A DNA stretch of 64,000 bases from Variovorax sp. OV700. GTDB lineage: Bacteria; Pseudomonadota; Gammaproteobacteria; Burkholderiales; Burkholderiaceae_C. The position numbers and the translations under genes are program-made. This document shows, piece by piece, positions 16,720-23,895 of the stretch (positions are counted from its first letter, which is position 1; each line of letters starts with the position of its first letter). Below the pieces are notes generated by a model. That model was not told the origin of the DNA. It saw only the letters and a program-made list of their open reading frames with translations, and ran no database searches. The DNA is taken from the NCBI RefSeq assembly GCF_900099805.1, contig NZ_FNDR01000002.1, forward strand, positions 124,001 to 188,000, written 5' to 3'.

Positions 16720-17801
16720 TTCCCACATTCCGTATTGCGCTGATCGCCGGCGACGGCATCGGCAAGGAAGTGATGCCCGAGGGACTGCGCGTGGTGCTGG
16801 CCGCGGCCGAGCGCTTCGGCTTCGAGCTCGACTGCCGCACCATCGACTGGGCCAGCTGCGACTACTACGCCGAGCATGGCCGGATGATGCCGGACGACTG
16901 GAAGGAGCAGCTGCGCGGCGTCGACGCGCTCTACTTCGGCGCGGTCGGCTGGCCCGAGACGGTGCCCGACCATGTCTCGCTCTGGGGATCGCTGCTGAAG
17001 TTTCGCCGCGAGTTCGACCAGTACATCAACCTGCGCCCGGTGCGGCTGTTCGAGGGCGTGCCCTGCCCGCTCGCGAACCGCAGGCCCGGCGACATCGACT
17101 ACCTGGTGGTGCGCGAGAACACCGAGGGCGAGTACACCTCCCTCGGCGGCGTGATGTACGAAGGCACCGAGCGCGAGATCGTGATCCAGGAATCGGTCTT
17201 CTCGCGCCACGGCACCGACCGCGTGCTGCGCTACGCCTACGAACTTGCGAACAGCCGCGCGCGCAAGCACCTCACGGTGGCCACCAAGAGCAACGGCATT
17301 GCCATCAGCATGCCCTGGTGGGACGGCCGCGCCGACGCCATCGGCCGCGACTACCCCGAGGTGACGAGCGACAAGCAGCACATCGACATCTTGTCGGCGC
17401 GCTTCGTGCTGCAGCCCACGCGCTTCGACGTGGTGGTGGCGAGCAACCTGTTCGGCGACATCCTCTCCGACCTGGGTCCGGCGACCACCGGCACCATCGG
17501 CCTGGCGCCCTCGGCCAACCTGAACCCCGACCGCAAGTTTCCGTCGCTGTTCGAGCCGGTGCACGGCTCGGCGCCCGACATCTACGGCCAGAACATCGCC
17601 AACCCGATCGCGATGATCTGGTCGGGCGCGCTGATGCTGGACTTCCTCACGCAGGGACAGGGCGCGGGCCGCGCCGCGCACGACGCCATCCTCGGCGCAA
17701 TCGAGGCGGTACTGCGCGACGGGCCGCGCACGCGCGACCTGGGTGGCACGGCCTCGACCACCGAACTGGGCATGGCGATTGCCGAGCGCGTCGCGAATTG
17801 A
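16716..17801 (+). CDS. Tartrate/D-malate-type decarboxylating dehydrogenase
   Basis: A 361-residue member of the isocitrate/isopropylmalate dehydrogenase family. Visible marks are GDGIGKEVMPEGLRV at the N-terminus, LRPVRLF with the substrate arginine, the VVRENTEGEY stretch, TKSNGIAISMPWWD with the catalytic lysine, and the metal-binding NLFGDILSDLGPA with aspartates. The residues around WGSLLKFRREFDQYINLRP are those of the TtuC/DmlA branch, which oxidises tartrate or D-malate and decarboxylates the product, rather than of LeuB. The gene begins inside the transporter gene's stop (ATGA), so it belongs to the operon. The real substrate in this pathway is unknown. Confidence 0.9.
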   Translation: MIPTFRIALIAGDGIGKEVMPEGLRVVLAAAERFGFELDCRTIDWASCDYYAEHGRMMPDDWKEQLRGVDALYFGAVGWPETVPDHVSLWGSLLKFRREFDQYINLRPVRLFEGVPCPLANRRPGDIDYLVVRENTEGEYTSLGGVMYEGTEREIVIQESVFSRHGTDRVLRYAYELANSRARKHLTVATKSNGIAISMPWWDGRADAIGRDYPEVTSDKQHIDILSARFVLQPTRFDVVVASNLFGDILSDLGPATTGTIGLAPSANLNPDRKFPSLFEPVHGSAPDIYGQNIANPIAMIWSGALMLDFLTQGQGAGRAAHDAILGAIEAVLRDGPRTRDLGGTASTTELGMAIAERVAN

Positions 17802-17804
17802 CTC

Positions 17805-17910
17805 ACCCCCAGGCTTCGCGCACTTCGTGTCGCTACGCCACCCCCCTCTCCGGGGGCAACACCAGCGGCCCGGCAAAGCCGGTTCCGCGGTGTTCCTGGA
17901 AGGGACCTCC
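17805..17910. repeat. Structured intergenic repeat element (REP-like)
   Basis: The gap between the dehydrogenase genes is filled by a highly ordered block: CCCCC-TCTC-CGGGGG hairpin (about 17842-17856), then an outer inverted repeat AACACCAGCGG (17858-17868) with CCGCGGTGTT (17885-17894) around an inner CCGGC-AAA-GCCGG stem (17870-17882), preceded by GCTTCGCGCACTTCGTGTCG. I recall near-identical blocks between genes in many Variovorax and Acidovorax genomes; copy number must be checked by search. Being between two co-directional catabolic genes it may dampen or stabilise the upstream mRNA. Confidence 0.6.
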
Positions 17911-17940
17911 TTACCGAACTCAACGAACCCTGAATTGACC

Positions 17941-19419
17941 ATGACTCTGACACTTGAACGCCAGGACCTGCTGCCAGGCCGCCAGCTCATCGGTGGCGAA
18001 TGGCGCGATGCCAGCGATGGCCGCCGCCTCGACGTGACCGACCCCGCCACCGATGGCGTCTTCGCAACCGTGCCAGACGGCACGGCCGCCGACGCGCGCG
18101 CCGCGGTCGCTGCCGCGCACGCCGCCTTCCCCGCCTGGCGCGCCGTGCCGGCCAAGCAGCGCGCGCAGATTCTCAAGCGCTGGAACGACCTCATGCTCGC
18201 GCACCAGGAAGACCTGGGCCGCCTCATTTCGCGCGAACAGGGCAAGCCGCTGGCCGAGGGCCGCGGCGAAGTCGCCTATGCGGCCAGCTACGTCGAATGG
18301 TTCGGCGAAGAAGCCACGCGCGCCAATGGCGACGTGATTCCCGCGCCCGTGACGGGCCGCCGCATGCTCGCGGTGAAGGAACCGGTCGGCGTGGTCGCCG
18401 CGATCACGCCGTGGAACTTCCCGGCCGCCATGATTGCCCGCAAGATCGCGCCCGCGTTGGCCGCGGGCTGCACCGTGGTCTGCAAGCCGGCCGAGGACAC
18501 GCCGCTGACTTCGCTCGCGCTCGTGAAGCTCGCCGAAGAAGCCGGCGTACCGGCAGGTGTGCTCAACATCGTGACCGCCTCGCGCGAGCGCACGCCCGAA
18601 GTGGTCGACGTGTGGCTGGCCGATGCGCGCGTGCGCAAGATCAGCTTCACCGGCTCCACGCCGGTGGGCAAGCATCTGGCGCGGGCCTCGGCCGATACGC
18701 TCAAGAAGCTGTCGCTCGAGCTGGGCGGCAACGCGCCCTTCATCGTCTTCGAGGACGCGGACGTCGATGCCGCTGTCGAAGGCCTCATGGCCGCCAAGTT
18801 CCGCAATGGCGGCCAGACCTGCGTGTGCCCTAACCGCGTGTTCGTGCAGGCCAAGGTGCACGACGCCTTCGTCGACAAGCTCGCGGCACGGGTGGGCGCG
18901 CTCAAGGTCGGCCCTGCCACCGAATCCGATTCGCAGATCGGCCCGATGATCAATGCGCGCGCGGTCGAGAAGATCGAACGCCATGTGCGCGACGCCGTGG
19001 CGCGGGGCGCACGCGTCGTGGTCGGCGGCGAGCGGCTGCGCTCCGCGCGCTGCGACGGCCCGAACTACTACGCGCCCACCGTGCTGGTGAATGCCGACCC
19101 CACGATGGAGTGCAGCTGCGAGGAGACCTTCGGGCCCGTGGTGCCGGTCACGCGCTTCGACACCGAGGCCGAGGTGATCGCCGCCGCCAACGACACGCCC
19201 TTCGGCCTGGCCGCCTATTTCTATTCGACCGACGTGCGCCGCATCTGGCGCGTGGCGGATGCGCTCGAATCGGGCATCGTCGGCATCAACGAAGGCGCCC
19301 TGGCCGCCGAGGCCGCTCCCTTCGGCGGCGTGAAGGAATCAGGCTACGGCCGCGAAGGCTCGGTGCACGGTCTCGACGACTACATGCACACCAAGTACCT
19401 CTGCCAGGGCGGCCTCTGA
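17941..19419 (+). CDS. gabD: NAD(P)-dependent succinate-semialdehyde dehydrogenase
   Basis: A 492-residue aldehyde dehydrogenase of the GabD subfamily, which oxidises succinate semialdehyde to succinate. ALDH marks are ITPWNFPAAMIARK, the general-base glutamate in LELGGNAPFIVFEDADVD near 260, and the catalytic Cys294 in NGGQTCVCPNR, the C-V-C arrangement being typical of GabD. The ATG at 17941 is the start that fits family length; a weak ribosome site precedes it and an intergenic repeat fills the preceding 139 bases. Following an amine oxidase and peptide-type importer, it probably takes the semialdehyde product of the pathway, but related omega-semialdehydes are possible. Confidence 0.9.
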   Translation: MTLTLERQDLLPGRQLIGGEWRDASDGRRLDVTDPATDGVFATVPDGTAADARAAVAAAHAAFPAWRAVPAKQRAQILKRWNDLMLAHQEDLGRLISREQGKPLAEGRGEVAYAASYVEWFGEEATRANGDVIPAPVTGRRMLAVKEPVGVVAAITPWNFPAAMIARKIAPALAAGCTVVCKPAEDTPLTSLALVKLAEEAGVPAGVLNIVTASRERTPEVVDVWLADARVRKISFTGSTPVGKHLARASADTLKKLSLELGGNAPFIVFEDADVDAAVEGLMAAKFRNGGQTCVCPNRVFVQAKVHDAFVDKLAARVGALKVGPATESDSQIGPMINARAVEKIERHVRDAVARGARVVVGGERLRSARCDGPNYYAPTVLVNADPTMECSCEETFGPVVPVTRFDTEAEVIAAANDTPFGLAAYFYSTDVRRIWRVADALESGIVGINEGALAAEAAPFGGVKESGYGREGSVHGLDDYMHTKYLCQGGL

Positions 19420-19444
19420 GCCTTCTTGGGGTGCGCTTCGGCGC

Positions 19445-20521
19445 TTAAGCGGCAAGCGACGGATAGTCGGTGTAGCCCTTGGCGCCGGGCGTGTAGAACG
19501 TGTCCGGAGCAGGCGCGTTCAACGGCGCGTCCTGGCGCATGCGGTCGACGAGGTCGGGGTTGGCGAGGAAAGCCCTGCCCATGGCCGCCAGGTCCGCGCG
19601 GCCTTCGCGCAGCGCCAGTTGTGCGCTGGCCTTGTCGAGACCGCCGGCGAGGATGAAGGGGCCGTCGAACGCCGCCTTCAGATCGACCTTCAGCTTTGCC
19701 GGGACCGGTGGAGCGCCAATTGCCGAATGGTCCAGCACGTGAACGTACATGAGGCCGAGCGCAGAAAGCTCCTTCACCAGCGCGAGGTACTGTTCGTCCA
19801 CGCCTTCGAAGGCGCCGGCGCCGTTGAACACGCCGTGCGGCGACAGGCGGATGCCCACGCGCTCGGCGCCGATCTCCTTCGCCGCCGCACGGGCGACCTC
19901 GAGCACCAGCCGGTTGCGCCCTTCAGCCGTGCCGCCGTAGCCGTCGGTGCGGCGGTTGATGTTGGCGTTCAGGAATTGCTCGAGCAGGTAGCCGTTGGCC
20001 GCGTGCAGCTCGATGCCGTCGAAGCCGGCTTCGATGGCAAGGCGCGCGGCCGTCGCGTACTCACCGACCGCGGTCTGGATGTCGGCCTCGGTCATGGCGC
20101 GCGGCGGCGTGTGCGGCTGGCTGCCTTGGGTGTCCGTCCACATCTGGCCCGGGCAAGTTTCCGCTGAAGCGCTGAGCACTTCGGCGCCGGCCGGCAGGTT
20201 GGCCTGGTGGCTCACGCGCCCGGTGTGCATGAGCTGGACCACGATCTTGCCGCCCTTGGCATGGACTGCATCCGTCACGAGCTTCCAGCCTTGCACCTGG
20301 GCGTCGTTGAACAGGCCGGGGATCCGGGCGTAGCCGAGGCCGTTGGGCGACGGCGAGGTGCCTTCCGTGATGATGAGGCCGGCGCTCGCGCGCTGGGCGT
20401 AGTACGTGGCCATCAGGCTGTTGGGCGTGTTGTTGTCGACCGCGCGGCTGCGGGTGAGCGGCGACATCACGGCACGGTTCTTGAGCGGAATGGCGCGCAG
20501 GGAGAAGGCGTCGAAAAGCAT
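19445..20521 (-). CDS. Old yellow enzyme family alkene reductase (NemA/XenB-like)
   Basis: A 358-residue FMN-dependent ene-reductase. It shows the OYE opening LFDAFSLRAIPLKNRAVMSPLTRSRA, the substrate-binding HAAN (in ELHAANGYLLEQF) with NINRRTDGYGG next, and VGIRLSPHG; these place it with N-ethylmaleimide/xenobiotic reductases that reduce activated C=C bonds and nitro esters using NADPH. It lies 42 bases downstream of the SDR gene and is surely co-transcribed with it, divergent from the MarR gene. The convergent gap to the dehydrogenase at 17941-19419 is only 25 bases, with a small GCGC-TTCG-GCGC hairpin (19433-19444) but no T tract. Confidence 0.92.
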   Translation of the reverse strand: MLFDAFSLRAIPLKNRAVMSPLTRSRAVDNNTPNSLMATYYAQRASAGLIITEGTSPSPNGLGYARIPGLFNDAQVQGWKLVTDAVHAKGGKIVVQLMHTGRVSHQANLPAGAEVLSASAETCPGQMWTDTQGSQPHTPPRAMTEADIQTAVGEYATAARLAIEAGFDGIELHAANGYLLEQFLNANINRRTDGYGGTAEGRNRLVLEVARAAAKEIGAERVGIRLSPHGVFNGAGAFEGVDEQYLALVKELSALGLMYVHVLDHSAIGAPPVPAKLKVDLKAAFDGPFILAGGLDKASAQLALREGRADLAAMGRAFLANPDLVDRMRQDAPLNAPAPDTFYTPGAKGYTDYPSLAA

Positions 20522-20563
20522 GGGCTGTCCTCGAAAAATGGAATGAAAAAGAAAAAGGTGGGC

Positions 20564-21364
20564 TCAGCCCACGAGGTAGCGCGGGGCCGGCGTTCCGACC
20601 TGGGTGGCGGCGAACAGTTCGGAGCGCGCGGCCTCGTACTTTCCCCACAGCGACGCATCGGCGACCGAGGGCCACGTGACGGCTTCGCCCTGGTCCCATC
20701 CCGCAAGCGCCGCATCGACCATGTGCTCGGTCGTCATCAAGGCGTCCTGGTTGAGGGCCGCCAGCGGCACGCCCGACAGATCCCAGATCTCGGTGGCTGT
20801 CGATGCCGGCAGGACCAGCTGAACCTTCACGCCGGTGCCGGCCAGCTCTTCCTGCAGGCCTCGGCTGTACTGCAGCACGAAGGCCTTGGTGCCGCTGTAG
20901 ACGGCGCTGATGGGCAGCGAATGGATGGCCAGCACGGAAGCGATGTTGATGATCACCCCCTCTTTTCGCGCGATGAAGGCCGGCACGACCGCTTGGCTCA
21001 GGCGCGTCAACGCCGTGATGTTGAGGGCGATCTGGGACAGCGCATCGCCTGCGGACCGCTGGGCCACCGGGCCGAGCCGCGCAATGCCGGCATTGTTCAC
21101 CAGGACGCGCACGTCGGCGTTGGTGGACAGAATCGTCTCGATCCGCGACAAGTCCTCGTCCTGGGTCAGATCGGCCACGATCGCTTCGGCTTTGATACCG
21201 TGTGTCTTCGAAACTTGCGCGCAAAGCGCTTCGAGGCGGTCGGCTCGCCGCGCTACCAGAATCAGGTCGTATCCACGCGCCGCGAGGCGATCCGCATAGA
21301 CGGCGCCGATGCCGGAGGAAGCCCCTGTGACAAGGGCGACTTTCTTGGAGTTGGGGGTTGTCAT
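20564..21364 (-). CDS. Short-chain dehydrogenase/reductase
   Basis: A 266-residue classical SDR. Cofactor motif TGASSGIG lies near residues 14-21, an arginine pair in VARRAD suggests NADP(H), the structural NNAG is present (VNNAGIA), and the catalytic serine and tyrosine-lysine pair is in YSGTK. The length and the C-terminal half resemble the DltE/YbbO-like group. It is the first gene of the minus-strand pair with the ene-reductase; the promoter region upstream carries two palindromes probably bound by the divergently encoded MarR protein. Substrate unknown, though a carbonyl reductase beside an ene-reductase fits electrophile detoxification. Confidence 0.88.
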   Translation of the reverse strand: MTTPNSKKVALVTGASSGIGAVYADRLAARGYDLILVARRADRLEALCAQVSKTHGIKAEAIVADLTQDEDLSRIETILSTNADVRVLVNNAGIARLGPVAQRSAGDALSQIALNITALTRLSQAVVPAFIARKEGVIINIASVLAIHSLPISAVYSGTKAFVLQYSRGLQEELAGTGVKVQLVLPASTATEIWDLSGVPLAALNQDALMTTEHMVDAALAGWDQGEAVTWPSVADASLWGKYEAARSELFAATQVGTPAPRYLVG

Positions 21365-21383
21365 TGAAGGCTTTCGAATAAAA

Positions 21384-21416
21384 TTGAGGGCTCAACTAAA
21401 TAAGTTGAGGGCTCAA
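21384..21416. promoter_or_regulatory. Paired palindromic operators between the SDR gene and the marR-type gene
   Basis: The sequence TTGAGGGCTCAA, a perfect 5-bp inverted repeat around GG, occurs twice, at 21384-21395 and 21405-21416. The start-to-start distance is 21 bases, two helical turns, so two dimers would bind the same face. The spacer adds CAACT/AGTTG arms, making the whole block one larger symmetric site. It lies 20 bases before the SDR start and 58 before the MarR start, the typical place for autoregulation and repression of the divergent target. Confidence 0.7.
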
Positions 21417-21474
21417 ATGTAGATTTGAACCGCAGCCGCTTGCCGATGGTTCGGCACTCAACCATTTTCTGATC

Positions 21475-22011
21475 ATGGGAATCACCACCACTCCTGTCGA
21501 TGCCAAACGCACCCGGAGCAAACCCGGCGAACACGAGCAAGACATCTTGGGCGGACGGGTCTGCACGAACACGGCACTGCGCCTCGCGGCCCGCCGGCTT
21601 GGCCAGCTCTACGACGAAGCACTGGCGCCGCTGGACCTCAAGGCCACGCAACTCGCGCTCATGGCAGAGATACACAAACTCATGGGTCCTGATCAACAAG
21701 GACCCGCGCTGCAGGATCTGGCGAGCCGGCTCGCGATCCAGCTTTCGGCCCTTACCCATGCCCTGCGGCCGCTGGTGCGTGATGGCATGGTCGAGCTGCG
21801 CCTCGATGCCAAGGACCGGCGCACCAAGCACGGCGTTCTCACGCCGCTTGGCAAAGCCAGGCTGTCAAAAGCCGTGGCGCACTGGGCCGCAGCCAATGAC
21901 CGGGTCGAAGCGGTCCTTGGCCCTGCCTCGGCTGCGAACCTGAGGGCCCTGGCCGATCAGGTGTCTTCCGATGCGTTCCTGGCCGCATACAAGGGGGAAG
22001 TCGACCGCTAG
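21475..22011 (+). CDS. MarR family transcriptional regulator
   Basis: A 178-residue winged-helix regulator. A basic N-terminal tail of about 28 residues precedes a dimerisation helix; the DNA-binding part includes LQDLASRLAIQLSALTHALRPLVRDGMVELR and the wing with DAKDRRTKHGVLTPLGKA, the usual D-x-R-x MarR wing. A cysteine at residue 29 (GRVCTN) could serve as a redox or electrophile sensor, as in OhrR/NemR-like proteins, which would suit a neighbouring ene-reductase; this is inference. Two palindromes in the shared promoter are the likely binding sites. Confidence 0.9.
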   Translation: MGITTTPVDAKRTRSKPGEHEQDILGGRVCTNTALRLAARRLGQLYDEALAPLDLKATQLALMAEIHKLMGPDQQGPALQDLASRLAIQLSALTHALRPLVRDGMVELRLDAKDRRTKHGVLTPLGKARLSKAVAHWAAANDRVEAVLGPASAANLRALADQVSSDAFLAAYKGEVDR

Positions 22012-22108
22012 ATCTTCAGGTCGACCAGCGTGGCGCCGCGAAGAATGAAAGGCGCGACACTGCCGGGGAGACCAGGCCCTGCGCCAGACCGCAGGCAGCC
22101 AAGCCAGG
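22008..22108 (-). pseudogene. Frameshifted relic of a YhdH/AcuI-type NADPH:quinone (acrylyl-CoA) reductase C-terminus
   Basis: Read on the minus strand, bases 22102-22073 give LAACGLAQGL and bases 22070-22011 give LPGSVAPFILRGATLVDLKI then TAG (22008-22010). Together these follow the C-terminal motif I know from YhdH/AcuI reductases (ACGLAQG, then LP-SVAPFILRGVTL). The two parts are in different frames: only two bases (22071-22072) remain where one codon, probably Asp, is expected, so a single-base deletion splits them. Nothing of the rest of the gene remains; the TctC-like gene begins at once. It abuts the MarR stop, overlapping it by three bases. Identification is by remembered motif, so moderately sure. 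Confidence 0.55.
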
Positions 22109-22123
22109 CGCCGCCGCACCTCC

Positions 22124-23119
22124 TCAATCCGCAGTCGCGCCCGACTTCTTCACCAGCTCGGCCCAGCGCGGAATCTCGCGCGCCATGTGGTCGCGCAGTT
22201 CCTCGGGCGTGCTGGCGGCGATGTCCATCGCCAGCTGGCCGGAGAGCTTGGCCTGCACGTCGGGCTGCTTGAGCGCTTTCACGATCTCGGCATTCAGGCG
22301 CTGGATGATGGGCTTGGGCGTGCCCTTGGGCGCATAGACCGCCTGCCATGACGACATCTCGAAACCGGGCACGCCCGATTCGATCATGGTCGGCAGTTCG
22401 GGCACCAGCGCAATGCGCTTGCCGGTGGTCACGGCCAAGAGCTTCAGCTTGCCGCTCTTGACGAGCGGCAGCGCGGCGGTCACCTGGTCGAACATGAAGG
22501 GCACCAGGCCTGACGCAACGTCGGTCATGGCGGGCGGCGTGCCCTTGTACGGCACGTGCGTGAGCTTCACGCCGATCATGTCGGCGAACATTTCGCCCGC
22601 CAGGTGCGTCGAGGTACCGGCGCCCGACGACGCGAAGGTGCGCTTCGATTCGTCCTTCTTGAGCAGCGCGATCAGCTCGGCCACCGAGTTCACGCCAAGC
22701 TGGCTGTTGACGATCAGCACGTTGGGCAGCCGGCCGACCAGCGAGACGGGCTCGAAGTCCTTCATCGGGTCGTAGGGCAGCTTCTTGTAGAGGCTCGCGT
22801 TGATGGCGTGCGTGCTGATGGTGCCGCCGAACAGCGTGTAGCCGTCGGGCGCGGCCTTGGCCACGTAGGCCGCGCCGATGCCACCGGCCTGCCCCGGCTT
22901 GTTGTCCACCACCACCGACTGGTGAAGGCTCTCGCCCAGCTTGTTGGCGAGGATGCGGCCGACGATGTCGGTCGAGCCGCCGGCCGTGAAGGGCACGACG
23001 TAGGTGATGGTCTTGGCAGTGGGCCATTCGGCCTGCGCCAGCGCCACGGCGGGTGCCAGTGCGAAGACGGATGCGGATGCGGCGAACAGCAGCCGCGCGG
23101 CGCGGTGAATGAAGGGCAT
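22124..23119 (-). CDS. Tripartite tricarboxylate transporter binding protein (Bug/TctC family)
   Basis: A 331-residue periplasmic binding protein with a clear signal peptide (MPFIHRAARLLFAASASVFALAPAVALA, cleaved near 29). Bug hallmarks follow: ITYVVPFTAGGSTDIVGRI for the first ligand loop, VVVDNKPGQAGGIGA, and PDGYTLFGG, then VPYKGTPPAMTDVASG. Bug proteins bind small carboxylates, often without an adjacent TctAB membrane pair, which is the case here. It is the last gene after the dehydratase and the RraA-like aldolase, so the ligand is plausibly a sugar acid or hydroxy-acid used by those enzymes. Confidence 0.93.
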   Translation of the reverse strand: MPFIHRAARLLFAASASVFALAPAVALAQAEWPTAKTITYVVPFTAGGSTDIVGRILANKLGESLHQSVVVDNKPGQAGGIGAAYVAKAAPDGYTLFGGTISTHAINASLYKKLPYDPMKDFEPVSLVGRLPNVLIVNSQLGVNSVAELIALLKKDESKRTFASSGAGTSTHLAGEMFADMIGVKLTHVPYKGTPPAMTDVASGLVPFMFDQVTAALPLVKSGKLKLLAVTTGKRIALVPELPTMIESGVPGFEMSSWQAVYAPKGTPKPIIQRLNAEIVKALKQPDVQAKLSGQLAMDIAASTPEELRDHMAREIPRWAELVKKSGATAD

Positions 23120-23164
23120 GGTCTTGTCTCTCTTTGTCGATGTCTCTGTTGAAAAGGCGGGCCT

Positions 23165-23875
23165 TCAGCGGCCGCGGGCCTGGCGCCAGGCGGCGAACTC
23201 GGTGCGGCTTTGCTCCTCGGTCGGCGGATAGAGGCCGAGGATGGAGCGGCCCTCGAGCACCTTCTCCTGCACGAAGTCTTCGAACACGGTCATCTCGGTG
23301 GCCTCGGCCGCAACCTCGTCTGCAATGTCGGCCGGAATCACGATGACGCCTTCGGCATCGCCCACCACCACGTCGCCGGGCCACACGGCCACGTCGCCGC
23401 AGCCGATGGGCACGTTGATGTCGATGGCCTGGTGCAAGGTCAGGTTGGTCGGTGCGCTCGGGCGTTGGTGGTATGCGGGGAAGCCGAGCTTCGCGATGTC
23501 GGGGCTGTCGCGAAAGCCGCCGTCGGTGACCACGCCGGCCACGCCGCGCTTCATGAGCCGGCTCACCAGGATGCCGCCCGCCGACGCGGCGCGCGCGTCC
23601 TTGCGGCTGTCCATCAGCAGCACCGCCCCCTCGGGGCACTGCTCCACGGCCTGGCGCTGCGGATGGCTACGGTCGTTGAACACGGTGATCGGGTTCAGGT
23701 CTTCGCGCGCGGGCATGTAGCGCAGCGTGAAGGCCTCGCCGACCATGTTGGGCAGCGCCGCGTTGAGCGGATGCACGTCCTGGATGAACTGGTTGCGCAG
23801 CCCGCGCTTGAACAGCGCGGTGCACAGGGTGGCGGTGCTGACCTTCATCAACTTCTCGCGGGTCTGGGGATTCAC
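23165..23875 (-). CDS. RraA-like 4-hydroxy-4-methyl-2-oxoglutarate aldolase family protein
   Basis: A 236-residue protein of the RraA/HMG-aldolase fold. I choose the GTG at 23875, which has GGAG about 8 bases upstream; an ATG at 23848 would shorten it by nine residues. The class II aldolase signature is intact: GGIL followed about twenty residues later by the catalytic Arg-Asp in GGFRDSPD, with VTDGG between. Family members split 4-hydroxy-2-oxo acids to pyruvate or decarboxylate oxaloacetate; the RNase E inhibitor role belongs to a different branch. The gap to the upstream dehydratase is only 20 bases. A dehydratase making a 2-keto-3-deoxy acid followed by a retro-aldolase is a natural pathway pair. 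Confidence 0.88.
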   Translation of the reverse strand: MNPQTREKLMKVSTATLCTALFKRGLRNQFIQDVHPLNAALPNMVGEAFTLRYMPAREDLNPITVFNDRSHPQRQAVEQCPEGAVLLMDSRKDARAASAGGILVSRLMKRGVAGVVTDGGFRDSPDIAKLGFPAYHQRPSAPTNLTLHQAIDINVPIGCGDVAVWPGDVVVGDAEGVIVIPADIADEVAAEATEMTVFEDFVQEKVLEGRSILGLYPPTEEQSRTEFAAWRQARGR

Positions 23876-23895
23876 ATGGGTCTCCGTTGGGTTCT

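Noticed and set aside
19433..19444. GCGC-TTCG-GCGC hairpin between convergent genes as an intrinsic terminator
   Set aside because: Only four stem pairs and no T tract on either strand, so too weak to annotate as a terminator.
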